From positions 193,958 through 257,957 of the forward strand of contig JBGSKC010000035.1 in the NCBI GenBank assembly GCA_041741415.1: a stretch of DNA of 64,000 nucleotides, in the 5' to 3' direction. This document shows positions 1 through 9,999 of this stretch, piece after piece (within the stretch, counting starts at the first letter, position 1; each line of letters begins with the position of its first letter). The stretch comes from JANQTF01 sp041741415. GTDB taxonomy: Bacteria; Bacteroidota; Bacteroidia; J057. The notes under the pieces were generated by a model. The model was not told where the DNA came from and searched no databases. It was given only the letters and a program-made list of their open reading frames with translations. A program made the position numbers and the translations under genes.

Positions 1-199
1 AGTTCACCACATCTTCCTCAAAATCAGGGAACAGGGTCAGCAAATCCACGGTTGGAAAACCATTCGGCAGTCCATGCTTTTTTTGGACAATGTCCATGCT
101 GCGATGCTTCACCCCAAAGTGATAAAGGTGCTTCAACAAGGCCCCAAACTTCGTGAGCAGAAGACGGGGAAAAGATAAGAGGAGAGAAATTTTGTCCAT
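1..199 (-). CDS. Partial CDS, probable class I SAM methyltransferase N-terminus
   Basis: An open frame runs from an ATG at 199 to the left edge (66 codons, no stop), so only the N-terminus is present. The peptide starts MDKISLLLSF and contains the stretch PTVDLLTLFPDFEEDV. From memory this resembles the lead-in of a class I SAM-dependent methyltransferase family common in Bacteroidota polysaccharide loci, but the SAM-binding motif would lie beyond the edge. The gene is divergent from the sugar operon starting at 346, which fits a surface-glycan locus. The frame stays open upstream of the ATG, so a slightly longer start is possible. The family assignment is tentative; that it is coding is likelier. 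Confidence 0.5.
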   Translation of the reverse strand, partial: MDKISLLLSFPRLLLTKFGALLKHLYHFGVKHRSMDIVQKKHGLPNGFPTVDLLTLFPDFEEDVVN

Positions 200-249
200 A
201 ACATCCCGATATTCGGGGTTGAAGATCGTTAACCGGGCGAAAGATGAGC

Positions 250-287
250 AAAAAAAGCCTTTACCGGAAAAAAGGATGGCTTTTTTT
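250..287. terminator. Terminator-like hairpin between divergent genes
   Basis: AAAAAAAGCC (250-259) pairs perfectly with GGCTTTTTTT (278-287), giving an intrinsic-terminator shape with a T-run in either direction. It lies between two divergent genes (starts at 199 and 346), so no annotated gene ends here. It could be a leader attenuator for the aminotransferase operon, or the end of a small transcript. Confidence 0.5.
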
Positions 288-345
288 GGACAGACTTTGA
301 TTCTACTTTTACAGAAAATCGCCCGGGACTTTTGACTTCACCCCT

Positions 346-1458
346 ATGACCCACGCCCTCCCTTCCATCCCTTACGTCGATCTTGGTGCTCAATTCGAGC
401 CGCTGCGCCATGAGCTCATGGCTGCTGTGGAAGAGGTGCTGGCCTCGGGCCAGTTCATCCTGGGGCCGCAGGTGGCCGCTTTTGAACAGGCTTTTGCTGA
501 GATGTCGGGAACCCGCTATGCCATCGGCGTTGCCAACGGGACTGATGCGCTCATCCTTCCCATGATCGCCCTCGGCATCGGCGCCGGCCATGAGGTCATC
601 GTGCCGCCCAACTCCTACCTCGCCTCGGCTTCGTCGGTGGCGCTTGCTGGTGCCACACCCGTCTTCGCGGATGTGCTGCAGAATTACAACATAGATCCGC
701 AGGAGGTCATCAAAAAAATCACCCCGCGCACCCGGGCCATCATGGCTGTTCACCTCACGGGCCGCCCCGCCGACATGGATGCGCTGAAAAAAATTGCCGA
801 TGACCACGGTCTTCACCTCATCGAGGATGCAGCCCAGGCCGTTGGCGCCAAGTATGATGGCAAGCCCGTGGGTGGCTTCGGCACATTTGCCGGTTTTAGC
901 CTGCACCCCCTCAAAAATCTCAACGCCGCTGGTGACGCCGGGGTCATCACCACCAACGACGAAGCCCTCTACGAGCATTTGCTCATGGCCCGCACCCACG
1001 GCCACCGCAACCGCAACGAATGTGCTTTCTGGAGCCTTAACTCCCGCCTCGACACCATCCAGGCTGCCATTTTGCTCGTCAAAATGAAGCACCTTGATAC
1101 CTGGACACAGGCCCGCCGCCACAATGCCGCCATTTACCAGGAGCGCCTCGCCCGCCACGTGTGGGTGCCCACCGATGCAGCCAAAGAGTTTGGGGTGTAT
1201 CACACCTTCATCATCCAAACCGACCGCCGCAACGCCCTTCAGCAACACCTGGCCAGCCACCAGATCGGCAGCGCCATTCACTATCCCATTCCGATTCACC
1301 TGCAGGAATCAGCGCAAAACCTCGGCTACCAGCGCGGTGACATGCCCGTGACGGAGCGCCAGTGCGATACCATCCTCAGCCTCCCGGTGCATCATTTGCT
1401 CGAGGAAGACCAGGTCCATTATATCTGCGACGTGATTGACCGCTTTTTTCAGGCCTGA
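346..1458 (+). CDS. DegT/DnrJ/EryC1/StrS aminotransferase
   Basis: A 370-aa PLP-dependent sugar aminotransferase of normal family length. Members transfer an amino group, usually from glutamate, onto a nucleotide-linked 3- or 4-keto sugar in the cytoplasm. The N-terminus reads IPYVDLGAQFEPLRHEL, followed by GVANGTDALIL (cofactor phosphate region) and EDAAQAVGA (the Asp contacting the pyridine nitrogen). The Schiff-base lysine is K190 in SLHPLKNLNAAGDAG. The gene is first of three co-directional genes with short gaps (methyltransferase at 1493, epimerase at 2555), consistent with making an amino- and methyl-modified sugar for a surface polysaccharide. The exact substrate cannot be read from sequence. 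Confidence 0.92.
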   Translation: MTHALPSIPYVDLGAQFEPLRHELMAAVEEVLASGQFILGPQVAAFEQAFAEMSGTRYAIGVANGTDALILPMIALGIGAGHEVIVPPNSYLASASSVALAGATPVFADVLQNYNIDPQEVIKKITPRTRAIMAVHLTGRPADMDALKKIADDHGLHLIEDAAQAVGAKYDGKPVGGFGTFAGFSLHPLKNLNAAGDAGVITTNDEALYEHLLMARTHGHRNRNECAFWSLNSRLDTIQAAILLVKMKHLDTWTQARRHNAAIYQERLARHVWVPTDAAKEFGVYHTFIIQTDRRNALQQHLASHQIGSAIHYPIPIHLQESAQNLGYQRGDMPVTERQCDTILSLPVHHLLEEDQVHYICDVIDRFFQA

Positions 1459-1492
1459 TCCCGGGCAGATTTTCTTGTTCAACCCAATTCTC

Positions 1493-2524
1493 ATGTCCCA
1501 AACCGCTTCCCATCATCCTTTTGTGCAGGAGTTTGAACGCACCCTTGCACGCGACAAAGCTTACATCCAGTCGTGGATGGTGTCCTGGGAATACCAGGAG
1601 CAGCGCCGCCGCAGGAAAAAAACCTATGAAAGCGGTCTCCCGCAGGATTTTTACCAGTTTCAGGGAAAGGAGGATTTGCAGGAGTGGGTGAACTGGAACA
1701 TGAGCCTCCCGCAGCCGGATTATTTTCCAGACGACACCGCACGGCATTTGATCACGCTGGCTGCGCAGCGCGACCTTCCGTTGTTCCGGAAGGCGGGGGT
1801 GGAAGTGGACGAGCAGCAGTACAGCGAAGTGCTGGGCCGGGCCAATATGCAGGATTACCGGCTGGCGCATTTTTACCCGACCCCTGAGCGGCAGGAGCCA
1901 TTCCGGGTAATGGATTTTGGCTCAGGCTTTGGCCGCCAGGCGAATATCTGGACCCAGGCCAAGCCCGGAGTTTCTTTCCTCAGCATGGATGCCATCCCCA
2001 AGTCCTACTGCCTGCAGCGGTTTTATTACTCCCAGTTTGACCATCCTTTCAAGGAGTACATGGCTGACCCGGAGAAGTTTACCGTTGACTTCAAGGAGGC
2101 CATTTACCATTTACCCACCTGGCGCTTCGACCTGGTTCCTGACAACAGCCTTGACCTGATTTTGTGTATTCAGGTGTTGCCGGAGCTGAGCGGGAAGCTT
2201 GTCAAATACCTGATCGGGCAGTTTCACCGGGTGCTGAAGCCCGGCGGGGCGCTGCTTATCCGCGATGGTGCTTCCTGGCTTCGCACGGGTGGCGGCTTCG
2301 TGCTGGATCACCACCTCGCCCAGCATGGCTGGTCGCTGGAGTTCCGGCCTCATGTGATGGACCCGGCGGATATCCACGGCACCACCCGGATCTGGCGAAA
2401 GCAGGACCTGCAGGTGCTGGCCGCCAAACAGCTGACCCGCAAGGAGAGGCTGTCGCGGATGTACTTCCACTTCGACCAACTCTCCGGCGGCAGGCTGGGC
2501 AAACTCCTGCGTCGGTTCGCCTGA
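1493..2524 (+). CDS. SAM-dependent methyltransferase, putative sugar-modifying
   Basis: A 343-aa protein; the ATG at 1493 is preferred over an in-frame upstream start at 1436 that would overlap the aminotransferase. The SAM-binding motif I is FRVMDFGSGFGRQ near residues 140-152, followed by an acidic loop (FLSMDAIPKSY) and the late motif LKPGGALLIRDG, typical of a class I Rossmann methyltransferase. The roughly 135-residue N-terminal extension is charged and not recognised. It sits between the aminotransferase and the epimerase in a compact operon, so a nucleotide-sugar or glycan substrate is inferred, not shown. Confidence 0.75.
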   Translation: MSQTASHHPFVQEFERTLARDKAYIQSWMVSWEYQEQRRRRKKTYESGLPQDFYQFQGKEDLQEWVNWNMSLPQPDYFPDDTARHLITLAAQRDLPLFRKAGVEVDEQQYSEVLGRANMQDYRLAHFYPTPERQEPFRVMDFGSGFGRQANIWTQAKPGVSFLSMDAIPKSYCLQRFYYSQFDHPFKEYMADPEKFTVDFKEAIYHLPTWRFDLVPDNSLDLILCIQVLPELSGKLVKYLIGQFHRVLKPGGALLIRDGASWLRTGGGFVLDHHLAQHGWSLEFRPHVMDPADIHGTTRIWRKQDLQVLAAKQLTRKERLSRMYFHFDQLSGGRLGKLLRRFA

Positions 2525-2554
2525 TTTGTGCTTCACCTTTTCTCCCCGTTTCCC

Positions 2555-3559
2555 ATGAAATCTCTCGTTACCGGCGGCGCCGGCTTCATTGGTTCCCACA
2601 CCGTGGATGCACTTCTGGCCATGGGTCATGAGGTGGTGGTAATCGACAACCTCTCCACAGGCCGCATTCAAAACCTCGACCACCTGAAAGGCCACGAGCG
2701 GCTCAGCGTTCACGTCGCCGACATAGCAGATGCAGCCAGCCTGGAGGGTCTCTTCGACGGCGTCGATTGGGTGTTTCACCTCGCCGCTCTCGCCGATATC
2801 GTGCCCTCCATCCAGATGCCCAGGGCCTACTACCAGTCCAATGTGGACGGCACTTTCAACGTACTGGAGGCCAGCCGTGCCGCCGGTGTGAAACGCCTGG
2901 TTTATGCTGCTTCCTCTTCCTGCTATGGCATTCCCGACAATTACCCCACCCCAGAGGAAGCTGCGATTCGCCCCGAATATCCTTATGCCCTCACCAAATG
3001 GCTGGGAGAAGAACTTGTGATGCACTGGCATAAAATTTACGGATTCCCCGCTACCTCCACCCGCTTTTTCAACGTGTATGGCCCCCGCTCCCGGACCAGC
3101 GGAACCTACGGAGCTGTTTTTGGCGTGTTTCTCGCCCAAAAGCTCAACGGGAAGCCTTATACCGTTGTGGGCGACGGCACCCAAACCCGGGATTTCACCT
3201 ACGTTACCGACATTGCCAACGCCATCATCACAGCTGCAGGAAACGAAGCTGCCATTGGCCAGGTGCTGAATGTGGGCTCCGGCGGAACCTACAGCGTGAA
3301 CCGGCTCGTGGAACTGCTCGGCGGGGAGGTGACCTACATCCCGAAGCGTCCCGGCGAGCCTGACTGTACGTTTGCTGACACCGCCAAAATTAAGCGTCTG
3401 CTGGGTTGGGAACCGAAGGTGTCTTTCGAGGAAGGCGTGGCTTCCATGCTGCAGCACATCGACTACTGGCGCGAGGCTCCTTTGTGGGACCCAGGTTCCA
3501 TTGCGGAGGCCACAAAAGACTGGTTCAAGTATCTGGGCAAGGAGCAGGACCGAGCGTAA
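2555..3559 (+). CDS. NAD-dependent sugar epimerase/dehydratase (extended SDR)
   Basis: A 334-aa extended short-chain dehydrogenase. The ATG at 2555 places the NAD-binding motif TGGAGFIGS directly at the N-terminus (MKSLVTGGAGFIGSH); the longer frame from 2528 adds unrelated residues. The catalytic pair is Y144xxxK148 (YALTK), with SSSCYG just before it and RFFNVYGPR after it, as in UDP-glucose/UDP-GlcNAc 4-epimerase-like enzymes. Last gene of the aminotransferase-methyltransferase-epimerase operon, so it likely supplies or interconverts the nucleotide sugar. Its stop is 2 bp from the stop of the convergent histidine kinase gene. Confidence 0.9.
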   Translation: MKSLVTGGAGFIGSHTVDALLAMGHEVVVIDNLSTGRIQNLDHLKGHERLSVHVADIADAASLEGLFDGVDWVFHLAALADIVPSIQMPRAYYQSNVDGTFNVLEASRAAGVKRLVYAASSSCYGIPDNYPTPEEAAIRPEYPYALTKWLGEELVMHWHKIYGFPATSTRFFNVYGPRSRTSGTYGAVFGVFLAQKLNGKPYTVVGDGTQTRDFTYVTDIANAIITAAGNEAAIGQVLNVGSGGTYSVNRLVELLGGEVTYIPKRPGEPDCTFADTAKIKRLLGWEPKVSFEEGVASMLQHIDYWREAPLWDPGSIAEATKDWFKYLGKEQDRA

Positions 3560-3561
3560 CA

Positions 3562-5592
3562 CTAGGCTTGAGATGGGGCAGGCAGGATAAGTGTGACGGT
3601 TGTGCCATGGCCCGGTTCGCTCTCAATGCGGATGTCGCCGTTGTGGAGTTTCACGATGCCAAGGCTGATAGACAAACCCAGCCCAGTGCCTTCGCCGACT
3701 TGTTTGGTGGTGAAAAACGGATCGAAGATTTTCTGGCGAATCTCTTCAGGGATGCCTGCCCCGGTATCCTGAATCTGGATTTCTACCAGCTTGCCAGGGG
3801 TTTGGCGTGTCCGGATTCTCAGCCAGCCACCGCCCGGCATGGCCTGGATGGCGTTGGAAAAGAGGTTCATGAACACTTGATTCATTTTCCCCGGAAACCC
3901 TTCCAAGGGAGGAAGTTTGCCATAGTCGCGAATGACCTCAATAGAATTCAGCTGGTTTTTCAGCAGGGCCAGCGTTGAATCGATGCCTTGGTGCAGGTCA
4001 AAGACTTGTGGTGCGCCGCCATCCATGCGGGCAAAAGTGCGCAGGCCCTGCACAATTTCGGTGGTGCGGGTTGCGCCTTCTTCGATCCCGTTCAGCAATT
4101 CTCTGATTTCGGTACGGATATCTGCTGACTGCAGGGCTTTGCTTTTGTCAAGCGCAGGGCGAAGTTGTTGCTCCAGTCCGGCCTCCACAGCGGTTTGTTC
4201 ATACAACTGGAGGAGGTCCATGACTTCCTGAACATCTTCCCGCAGCGGATGGAGGTTTCCGGAAATGAAATTGACCGGGTTGTTGATTTCGTGGGCAATT
4301 CCTGCTGTGAGCTGGCCGAGGGAGGCCATTTTTTCGGCTTCCACGAGCTTGAGTTGGGTGGACTTGAGCGCTTCGTGTGTCTGGTTGAGATCCTGGTAAG
4401 TTTGGGAGAGAACGTGGTGGGCCTTTCGTTTGGTGAAAAAGAGATATGTGATCAGCCCGGCGATGGCTACAATGAGGAAGGTTGCCAGGAGAAGGAAGTT
4501 TCGGGTTCTGGCTGATTCCCTGATTTTTTGTTCCTGGATTTTTTGCTGCTGGGTGAGGAGTTCAATTTCCTGGAGCTGGGTTTCGATAAAATGGGCTGTG
4601 GCTGCGGAGTCGAGCTGGCGCTGGCGCTGGAGCCTGGACAAGCGTTCCTGCAATTCGTTGGCTTTGCGCAGGCTTTCGATGGATTCTTCCACTCTCCCGC
4701 TTCGCAGCAGAGCTTCGGCTTCCTGCAGGTAGTTTTGGCGGGCTTGCTGGGTTCGGGCCTCTTCGGCAGCGAATTGCTGCTCCTGTTTTTCTGTGGCTTC
4801 CACCAGGTCTCTGAGATCGCCAAGGGCATTTGGGCTTGAGCTGCCGCCTGGAATGGCGTTATCGCGGGCCGACTGGCTCATTTGCTTATAGCGATTTGAT
4901 TCTGCGGTGTTACCGAGCCGGAGGTACAGCGTTGAAATTTCAGCACAGGTGGTGCGATAGGCCATCGTATCGCGGCTGCTGAGGTAATAGGGCAGCGTTT
5001 GCTGATACAGTTCGATGGATTTGGCAAACTCTCCCCTGCGCTGGGCTTGCCTGGCCTGCCATTCCAGCACAGAGAGAGTCGCGTCTTCAGCTGCTACCTT
5101 TACCTCTTCATTCATCCTGCCCTCCTCGACCATTGTTTCAAGGTCATCCACGAGTTGTCTTCCGAATTTGGAAAACCGGGAATTCAGGTCTTCGGGGTCG
5201 CGCCCAAGGGTATTGAGTTTACTTTGAGATAGCTCAGCCAGAACAGGATCTTCGATGGCTTCGGCCAGTTGGAAGCCCTGGCGATAATAGCGTGTGGCTT
5301 TGCGGGCGTTGTTTTCAGAGCGAAATGCGTCGCCAAGGATCAGGTAGGCGCGAATTTCCTGTTGAGAAACAGCCCGGAGATTGATTCCCGGCTCGATCGA
5401 TTCTTTCAGGGAAAGTGCATAAGTAATGGCTTGAGAAGCCAGCTCGGCACTTCGCGTAGAAGAAGTGGCAGCTGCAGCTTCGGCCCGCTGGTTCAATTCG
5501 CGAAGACGATCCAATCCCTCAGACTGGCCTTTAAGACCGGAACAGGAAAGAATGGAAACGCCCAGCAGGAGCCATTTGAGGTAACATTTCAT
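3562..5592 (-). CDS. Sensor histidine kinase with N-terminal helical repeats
   Basis: About 676 aa from an ATG at 5592 that gives a clean signal sequence (MKCYLKWLLLGVSILSCSG, possible lipobox); an upstream in-frame start at 5703 would overlap the next gene. Order: signal, TPR-like helical repeats (about 30-330) with coiled coil rich in Glu/Gln/Arg, one membrane helix (about 364-388), a second coiled coil, a HisKA-type domain with the phospho-acceptor His in GIAHEINNPVNF (near 430), then an HATPase with N-box (NLFSNAIQAMPG) and G-boxes (DTGAGIP, GTGLGLSIS). The layout matches Bacteroidota kinases sensing through periplasmic TPRs. No response regulator or receiver domain is adjacent, so it is an orphan. 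Convergent with the epimerase. Confidence 0.9.
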   Translation of the reverse strand: MKCYLKWLLLGVSILSCSGLKGQSEGLDRLRELNQRAEAAAATSSTRSAELASQAITYALSLKESIEPGINLRAVSQQEIRAYLILGDAFRSENNARKATRYYRQGFQLAEAIEDPVLAELSQSKLNTLGRDPEDLNSRFSKFGRQLVDDLETMVEEGRMNEEVKVAAEDATLSVLEWQARQAQRRGEFAKSIELYQQTLPYYLSSRDTMAYRTTCAEISTLYLRLGNTAESNRYKQMSQSARDNAIPGGSSSPNALGDLRDLVEATEKQEQQFAAEEARTQQARQNYLQEAEALLRSGRVEESIESLRKANELQERLSRLQRQRQLDSAATAHFIETQLQEIELLTQQQKIQEQKIRESARTRNFLLLATFLIVAIAGLITYLFFTKRKAHHVLSQTYQDLNQTHEALKSTQLKLVEAEKMASLGQLTAGIAHEINNPVNFISGNLHPLREDVQEVMDLLQLYEQTAVEAGLEQQLRPALDKSKALQSADIRTEIRELLNGIEEGATRTTEIVQGLRTFARMDGGAPQVFDLHQGIDSTLALLKNQLNSIEVIRDYGKLPPLEGFPGKMNQVFMNLFSNAIQAMPGGGWLRIRTRQTPGKLVEIQIQDTGAGIPEEIRQKIFDPFFTTKQVGEGTGLGLSISLGIVKLHNGDIRIESEPGHGTTVTLILPAPSQA

Positions 5593-5692
5593 TTCTGCCT
5601 GCATCACATTCCACGAAAGATACAACAGGTTCCTTCGGCTCGAATGACTAACAGACAGATTGTTTGGGGGTTCCGATGCACGGAGCTGGGTA

Positions 5693-6139
5693 TTACCATT
5701 CATCCAGCGGAACTTCTTCCACCCAGTCGCCTTGATCGTTTTGATGGCTTTTGTTGGCAGGAGGCGTTTGGCCTACCTCGTTTTTCGAAGACCCGTTGCG
5801 TTGATATTGTGCATCTCCATAGCCTAGTATGGGCCAGAAAATAAATCCAAGCAATGCCAGCCCAATACCGAAACCGCTGCTCTGCCCAAAGGAGTGGGCA
5901 ATTCGTATGCTTAATCCAACGAGGAAGAACAGGTTGACAAACGGAATCAGGAGCAACAACATGCTCCAGCCACTCATTCCGGCGATTTTCACCATTTGGT
6001 ACACGTTCCAAAACGGAATCAGCGCGTACCAGCCTGGCCTGTCTGCTTTTTCAAATACGCGCCAGCAGGCACCCAGCACAAACAGGGCAAACCCCGTGAT
6101 CAAGAGGAGCATGAAAGTACCAATCAGACCTACAGCCAT
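5693..6139 (-). CDS. DUF5684-like small membrane protein
   Basis: About 148 aa from the ATG at 6139; a GTG at 6190 in the same frame would add 17 residues. Hydrophobic segments alternate with the signature RVFEKADRPGWYALIPFWNVY and KIAGMSGW, followed by IPFVNLFFLVGLSIRIAHSFG. This is the pattern of DUF5684-type membrane proteins, also seen near signal peptidases. The C-terminal 40 residues are hydrophilic and acidic. Function unknown. It lies 100 bp upstream of the histidine kinase on the same strand, so the two may be co-transcribed. Confidence 0.7.
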   Translation of the reverse strand: MAVGLIGTFMLLLITGFALFVLGACWRVFEKADRPGWYALIPFWNVYQMVKIAGMSGWSMLLLLIPFVNLFFLVGLSIRIAHSFGQSSGFGIGLALLGFIFWPILGYGDAQYQRNGSSKNEVGQTPPANKSHQNDQGDWVEEVPLDEW

Positions 6140-6251
6140 GGCGGAATTGAAATAGAGGTGAAAAGGAAGATTGAACAGGCTGATTAACACGCCAGTCCGT
6201 TTGCATTTTCCCTACGAAGGACCAAGCACTTGGTTATGCAGTTGGAAGGAA

Positions 6252-7754
<1,503 letters not shown>

Positions 7755-7922
7755 GATGAAAATTCTTGGATGGAAAGTGGTTGGGGGAGCGGATAACGAA
7801 TGTAGGAAAGGAAGGGGGGGCAAGCAAATGGAGAAAAGGAGGGGCCGGGAAGGGCCTGCTGGTTAGAGAAAATGCAGGGAAGGGGGAGTCCTCAAAAGGG
7901 TGAGAAGAAGGCTAAAAATGAA

Positions 7923-7940
7923 GTTCAAAAATTTTTGAAC
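7923..7940. promoter_or_regulatory. Perfect 18-bp palindrome, candidate operator
   Basis: GTTCAAAAATTTTTGAAC is identical to its reverse complement over all 18 bases. It sits 58 bp upstream of the regulator start at 7999. Its right half supplies the TTTG that would serve as a -33 box. A dimeric MarR/GbsR-type repressor binding here could autoregulate and, by readthrough, control the RND efflux operon; this is inferred from position and symmetry. Confidence 0.5.
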
Positions 7941-7963
7941 CTCCTGAACCCAGACGACCTTTG
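7934..7963 (+). promoter_or_regulatory. Candidate Bacteroidota promoter for the regulator/efflux operon
   Basis: TTTG at 7934-7937 is followed after 18 bp by GACCTTTG at 7956-7963, close to the Bacteroidota pattern TTTG then TAnnTTTG (the first base of the -7 box is off). It overlaps the 18-bp palindrome and lies 35 bp before the regulator's ATG. No transcript data, so moderate to low confidence. Confidence 0.35.
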
Positions 7964-7998
7964 TGGCGTTGAAGGGGCGTTGCAAGTAAAAGGTATTC

Positions 7999-8466
7999 AT
8001 GAACGAATTGATTCTCGACGAAGAGCGCGGCCAGTTGATAGAGCAAATCGCCTTGTTCAATGAACAACAAGGCATGCAGCCGTCGGCAGCGAGGGTGCTG
8101 GGTTTGTTTTTGGTGTCAAACAAGGACATTCTCACTTTCGAAGAGATCAAGACGGGGTTGAACTTCAGCAAAAGTGCAGTGAGCCAATCGCTCAGCTTGC
8201 TGGTATCGATGCGGCAGGTGGAGCCAATCACCCTGCCCGGCGACCGGCGTCGATACTTCCGGCTACGGCTTGATGGATGGCGTTTTCACATTGAAAAAGC
8301 CGTCGAGGGAGCCCTTGACTACAGCGTTGTGCTGCGGAAGGTGATGCAGCTGCGCTCAGACGAAGATTCAACCATGACCCGCAGCCTCACGGAGCTGATC
8401 GCTCTGCTGGAGCTGCTGCACCAAACGCTCCGCGACACTGTCAAAAAATGGCAGGAATCCCATTAA
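7999..8466 (+). CDS. GbsR/MarR-family transcriptional regulator
   Basis: A 155-aa winged-helix protein. The DNA-binding region is LTFEEIKTGLNFSKSAVSQSLSLL (about 47-70) with the wing at PITLPGDRRRYFRL, typical of GbsR-like MarR relatives, followed by a C-terminal helical dimerisation region. It is directly upstream of, and co-directional with, the TolC-adaptor-RND operon (72 bp to tolC), a common arrangement for a local repressor of efflux genes. The palindrome at 7923-7940 is a plausible binding site. The ligand is unknown. Confidence 0.85.
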   Translation: MNELILDEERGQLIEQIALFNEQQGMQPSAARVLGLFLVSNKDILTFEEIKTGLNFSKSAVSQSLSLLVSMRQVEPITLPGDRRRYFRLRLDGWRFHIEKAVEGALDYSVVLRKVMQLRSDEDSTMTRSLTELIALLELLHQTLRDTVKKWQESH

Positions 8467-8537
8467 TTACTGCTTTCTCAACTCGCGATATTTCAATCTG
8501 TCCTTGGCTTCCAACGGCCCGTTAACCCTATCTTTTT

Positions 8538-9890
8538 ATGAGAGGTTTGTATCAAACCGCCTTAGTAATTCTGGCAGTGATGCTTCCGTGGATGGAGGCT
8601 GCAGCCCAGCAAACCTCCCCGCTTGGGCTGGATGAGTGCATCCGGCTCGGCCTGAGCAACAATCTTCAGGTGGCACAAGCCGACCTGGACATTGAGAGGA
8701 GCCGCCAGTTTGCGCGCGAGCAAGTGGCCAGCGCCTACCCGCAAGTGAACATCTCCTCCCAGTTCACAGACAACCTTCGCCTGGCCCAGGTCATTCTTCC
8801 CGGCGAAATTTTTGGCCAGCCTGGCACCTTCCTTCCCGTTCAGTTTGGTGTGAAATACACCATCAACAACACCGCCCAGCTTACCCAGGTAGTATTCAAC
8901 CAATCTGTGTTTACAGGCTTGAAGGCGGCGGATGAATCGGTGGATGTGAGCGTGCTCGCAGCCCAGAGAACTCGTGAGCAAGTAGCCTACGAGATTGCAG
9001 CTCTTTACTATTCTGCCCAGATCAACCAGGTTCAGAAGCGGATTGTGGAGGCCAACCTCAACCAGCTCGACTCCCTGATGCAGATCACGGAGCTGACGGT
9101 GCAAGCAGGAACCGGCATGGCCATCGATGTGAACCGCCTGAAGGTAAACAAAACCAACCTGCTCACCCAGCGCGCCAACCTGGAGCAGGCTTTTGATCAG
9201 CAGGTTAATTTGCTGCGTCTGCAAATGGGGCTGGCTCCGGATGCTCCGCTCGCTATTTCGGAAGAAGTGGGGGTGGAATCCTGGATGATGGAGGCCATGG
9301 CTGACCCCGACCCGCTGCGAAGCACAGAAATTCAATTGCTCGACAAGCAAATCACGATGAACGAGTACAACGTTCGGATCATTCGGCAGAGCCACGTTCC
9401 GACCCTGGCAGTATTTGCCAACGGCTCGTTACAGGCCCAGAGCAATGAGTTCAATTTTTGGGAAAACACCGATGAAAAATGGTTCAGCGCAGTGGCTATT
9501 GGGGCGAGCCTCAACATCCCTGTGTTCGACGGTTTTCGCCGGTCTTCCCAGCTTCGCCAGGCCGAGATTGACTTGCTTAAAGCACAGCAACAAGCTGGTA
9601 ACGCCCGCGACGCCTACTCAATTCAATTTGACAACGCCGACGCAAGGCTGACCACATCGCGTGCCGCCACAAAAGCACAGCAAGACAACCGCCAACTGGC
9701 TGAGGAAGTGTATCAGCTCACCCGCTTTCGCTATCAGCAGGGGGTCGCTCCGCTTTCTGATGTCTTGAATGCCGAGACAGCCATGAAAGAAGCCCAAACC
9801 AACTACCTCTCCTCACTGGTGCAACAGCAGCTTTCCTGGCTGGAGTGGATGCGCTTCAGTGGTAACATTGAGCGAATGACCCGCCTCTAG
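8538..9890 (+). CDS. TolC-family outer membrane efflux protein
   Basis: A 450-aa outer membrane channel with an N-terminal signal peptide (MRGLYQTALVILAVMLPWMEAAAQ). The two OEP repeats are visible: the first begins LDECIRLGLSNNLQVAQADLD, the second near LLDKQITMNEYNVRI. Long heptad-like helices include the conserved C-terminal FRYQQGVAPLSDVLNAET. Such proteins form trimers connecting the adaptor to the outside. It precedes the adaptor (110-bp gap) and the pump in one operon, completing a tripartite exporter. Confidence 0.93.
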   Translation: MRGLYQTALVILAVMLPWMEAAAQQTSPLGLDECIRLGLSNNLQVAQADLDIERSRQFAREQVASAYPQVNISSQFTDNLRLAQVILPGEIFGQPGTFLPVQFGVKYTINNTAQLTQVVFNQSVFTGLKAADESVDVSVLAAQRTREQVAYEIAALYYSAQINQVQKRIVEANLNQLDSLMQITELTVQAGTGMAIDVNRLKVNKTNLLTQRANLEQAFDQQVNLLRLQMGLAPDAPLAISEEVGVESWMMEAMADPDPLRSTEIQLLDKQITMNEYNVRIIRQSHVPTLAVFANGSLQAQSNEFNFWENTDEKWFSAVAIGASLNIPVFDGFRRSSQLRQAEIDLLKAQQQAGNARDAYSIQFDNADARLTTSRAATKAQQDNRQLAEEVYQLTRFRYQQGVAPLSDVLNAETAMKEAQTNYLSSLVQQQLSWLEWMRFSGNIERMTRL

Positions 9891-9999
9891 TCTCTCCTGT
9901 TTGACGCCTGGTCCGGGCCCAGGTTAACCCCGGTGCCATTCACCAGTACCCAATTCCCTTCCGATCAACCATTTCTCACCACCCAGCCTTTCAACGATT

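Noticed and set aside
229..1299. 356-codon open frame on the minus strand
   Set aside because: It is exactly antisense to the aminotransferase, whose motifs are unmistakable. Its translation has no recognisable domain.
2111..3562. 483-codon open frame on the minus strand
   Set aside because: Antisense shadow of the methyltransferase and epimerase genes; long because the region is GC-rich.
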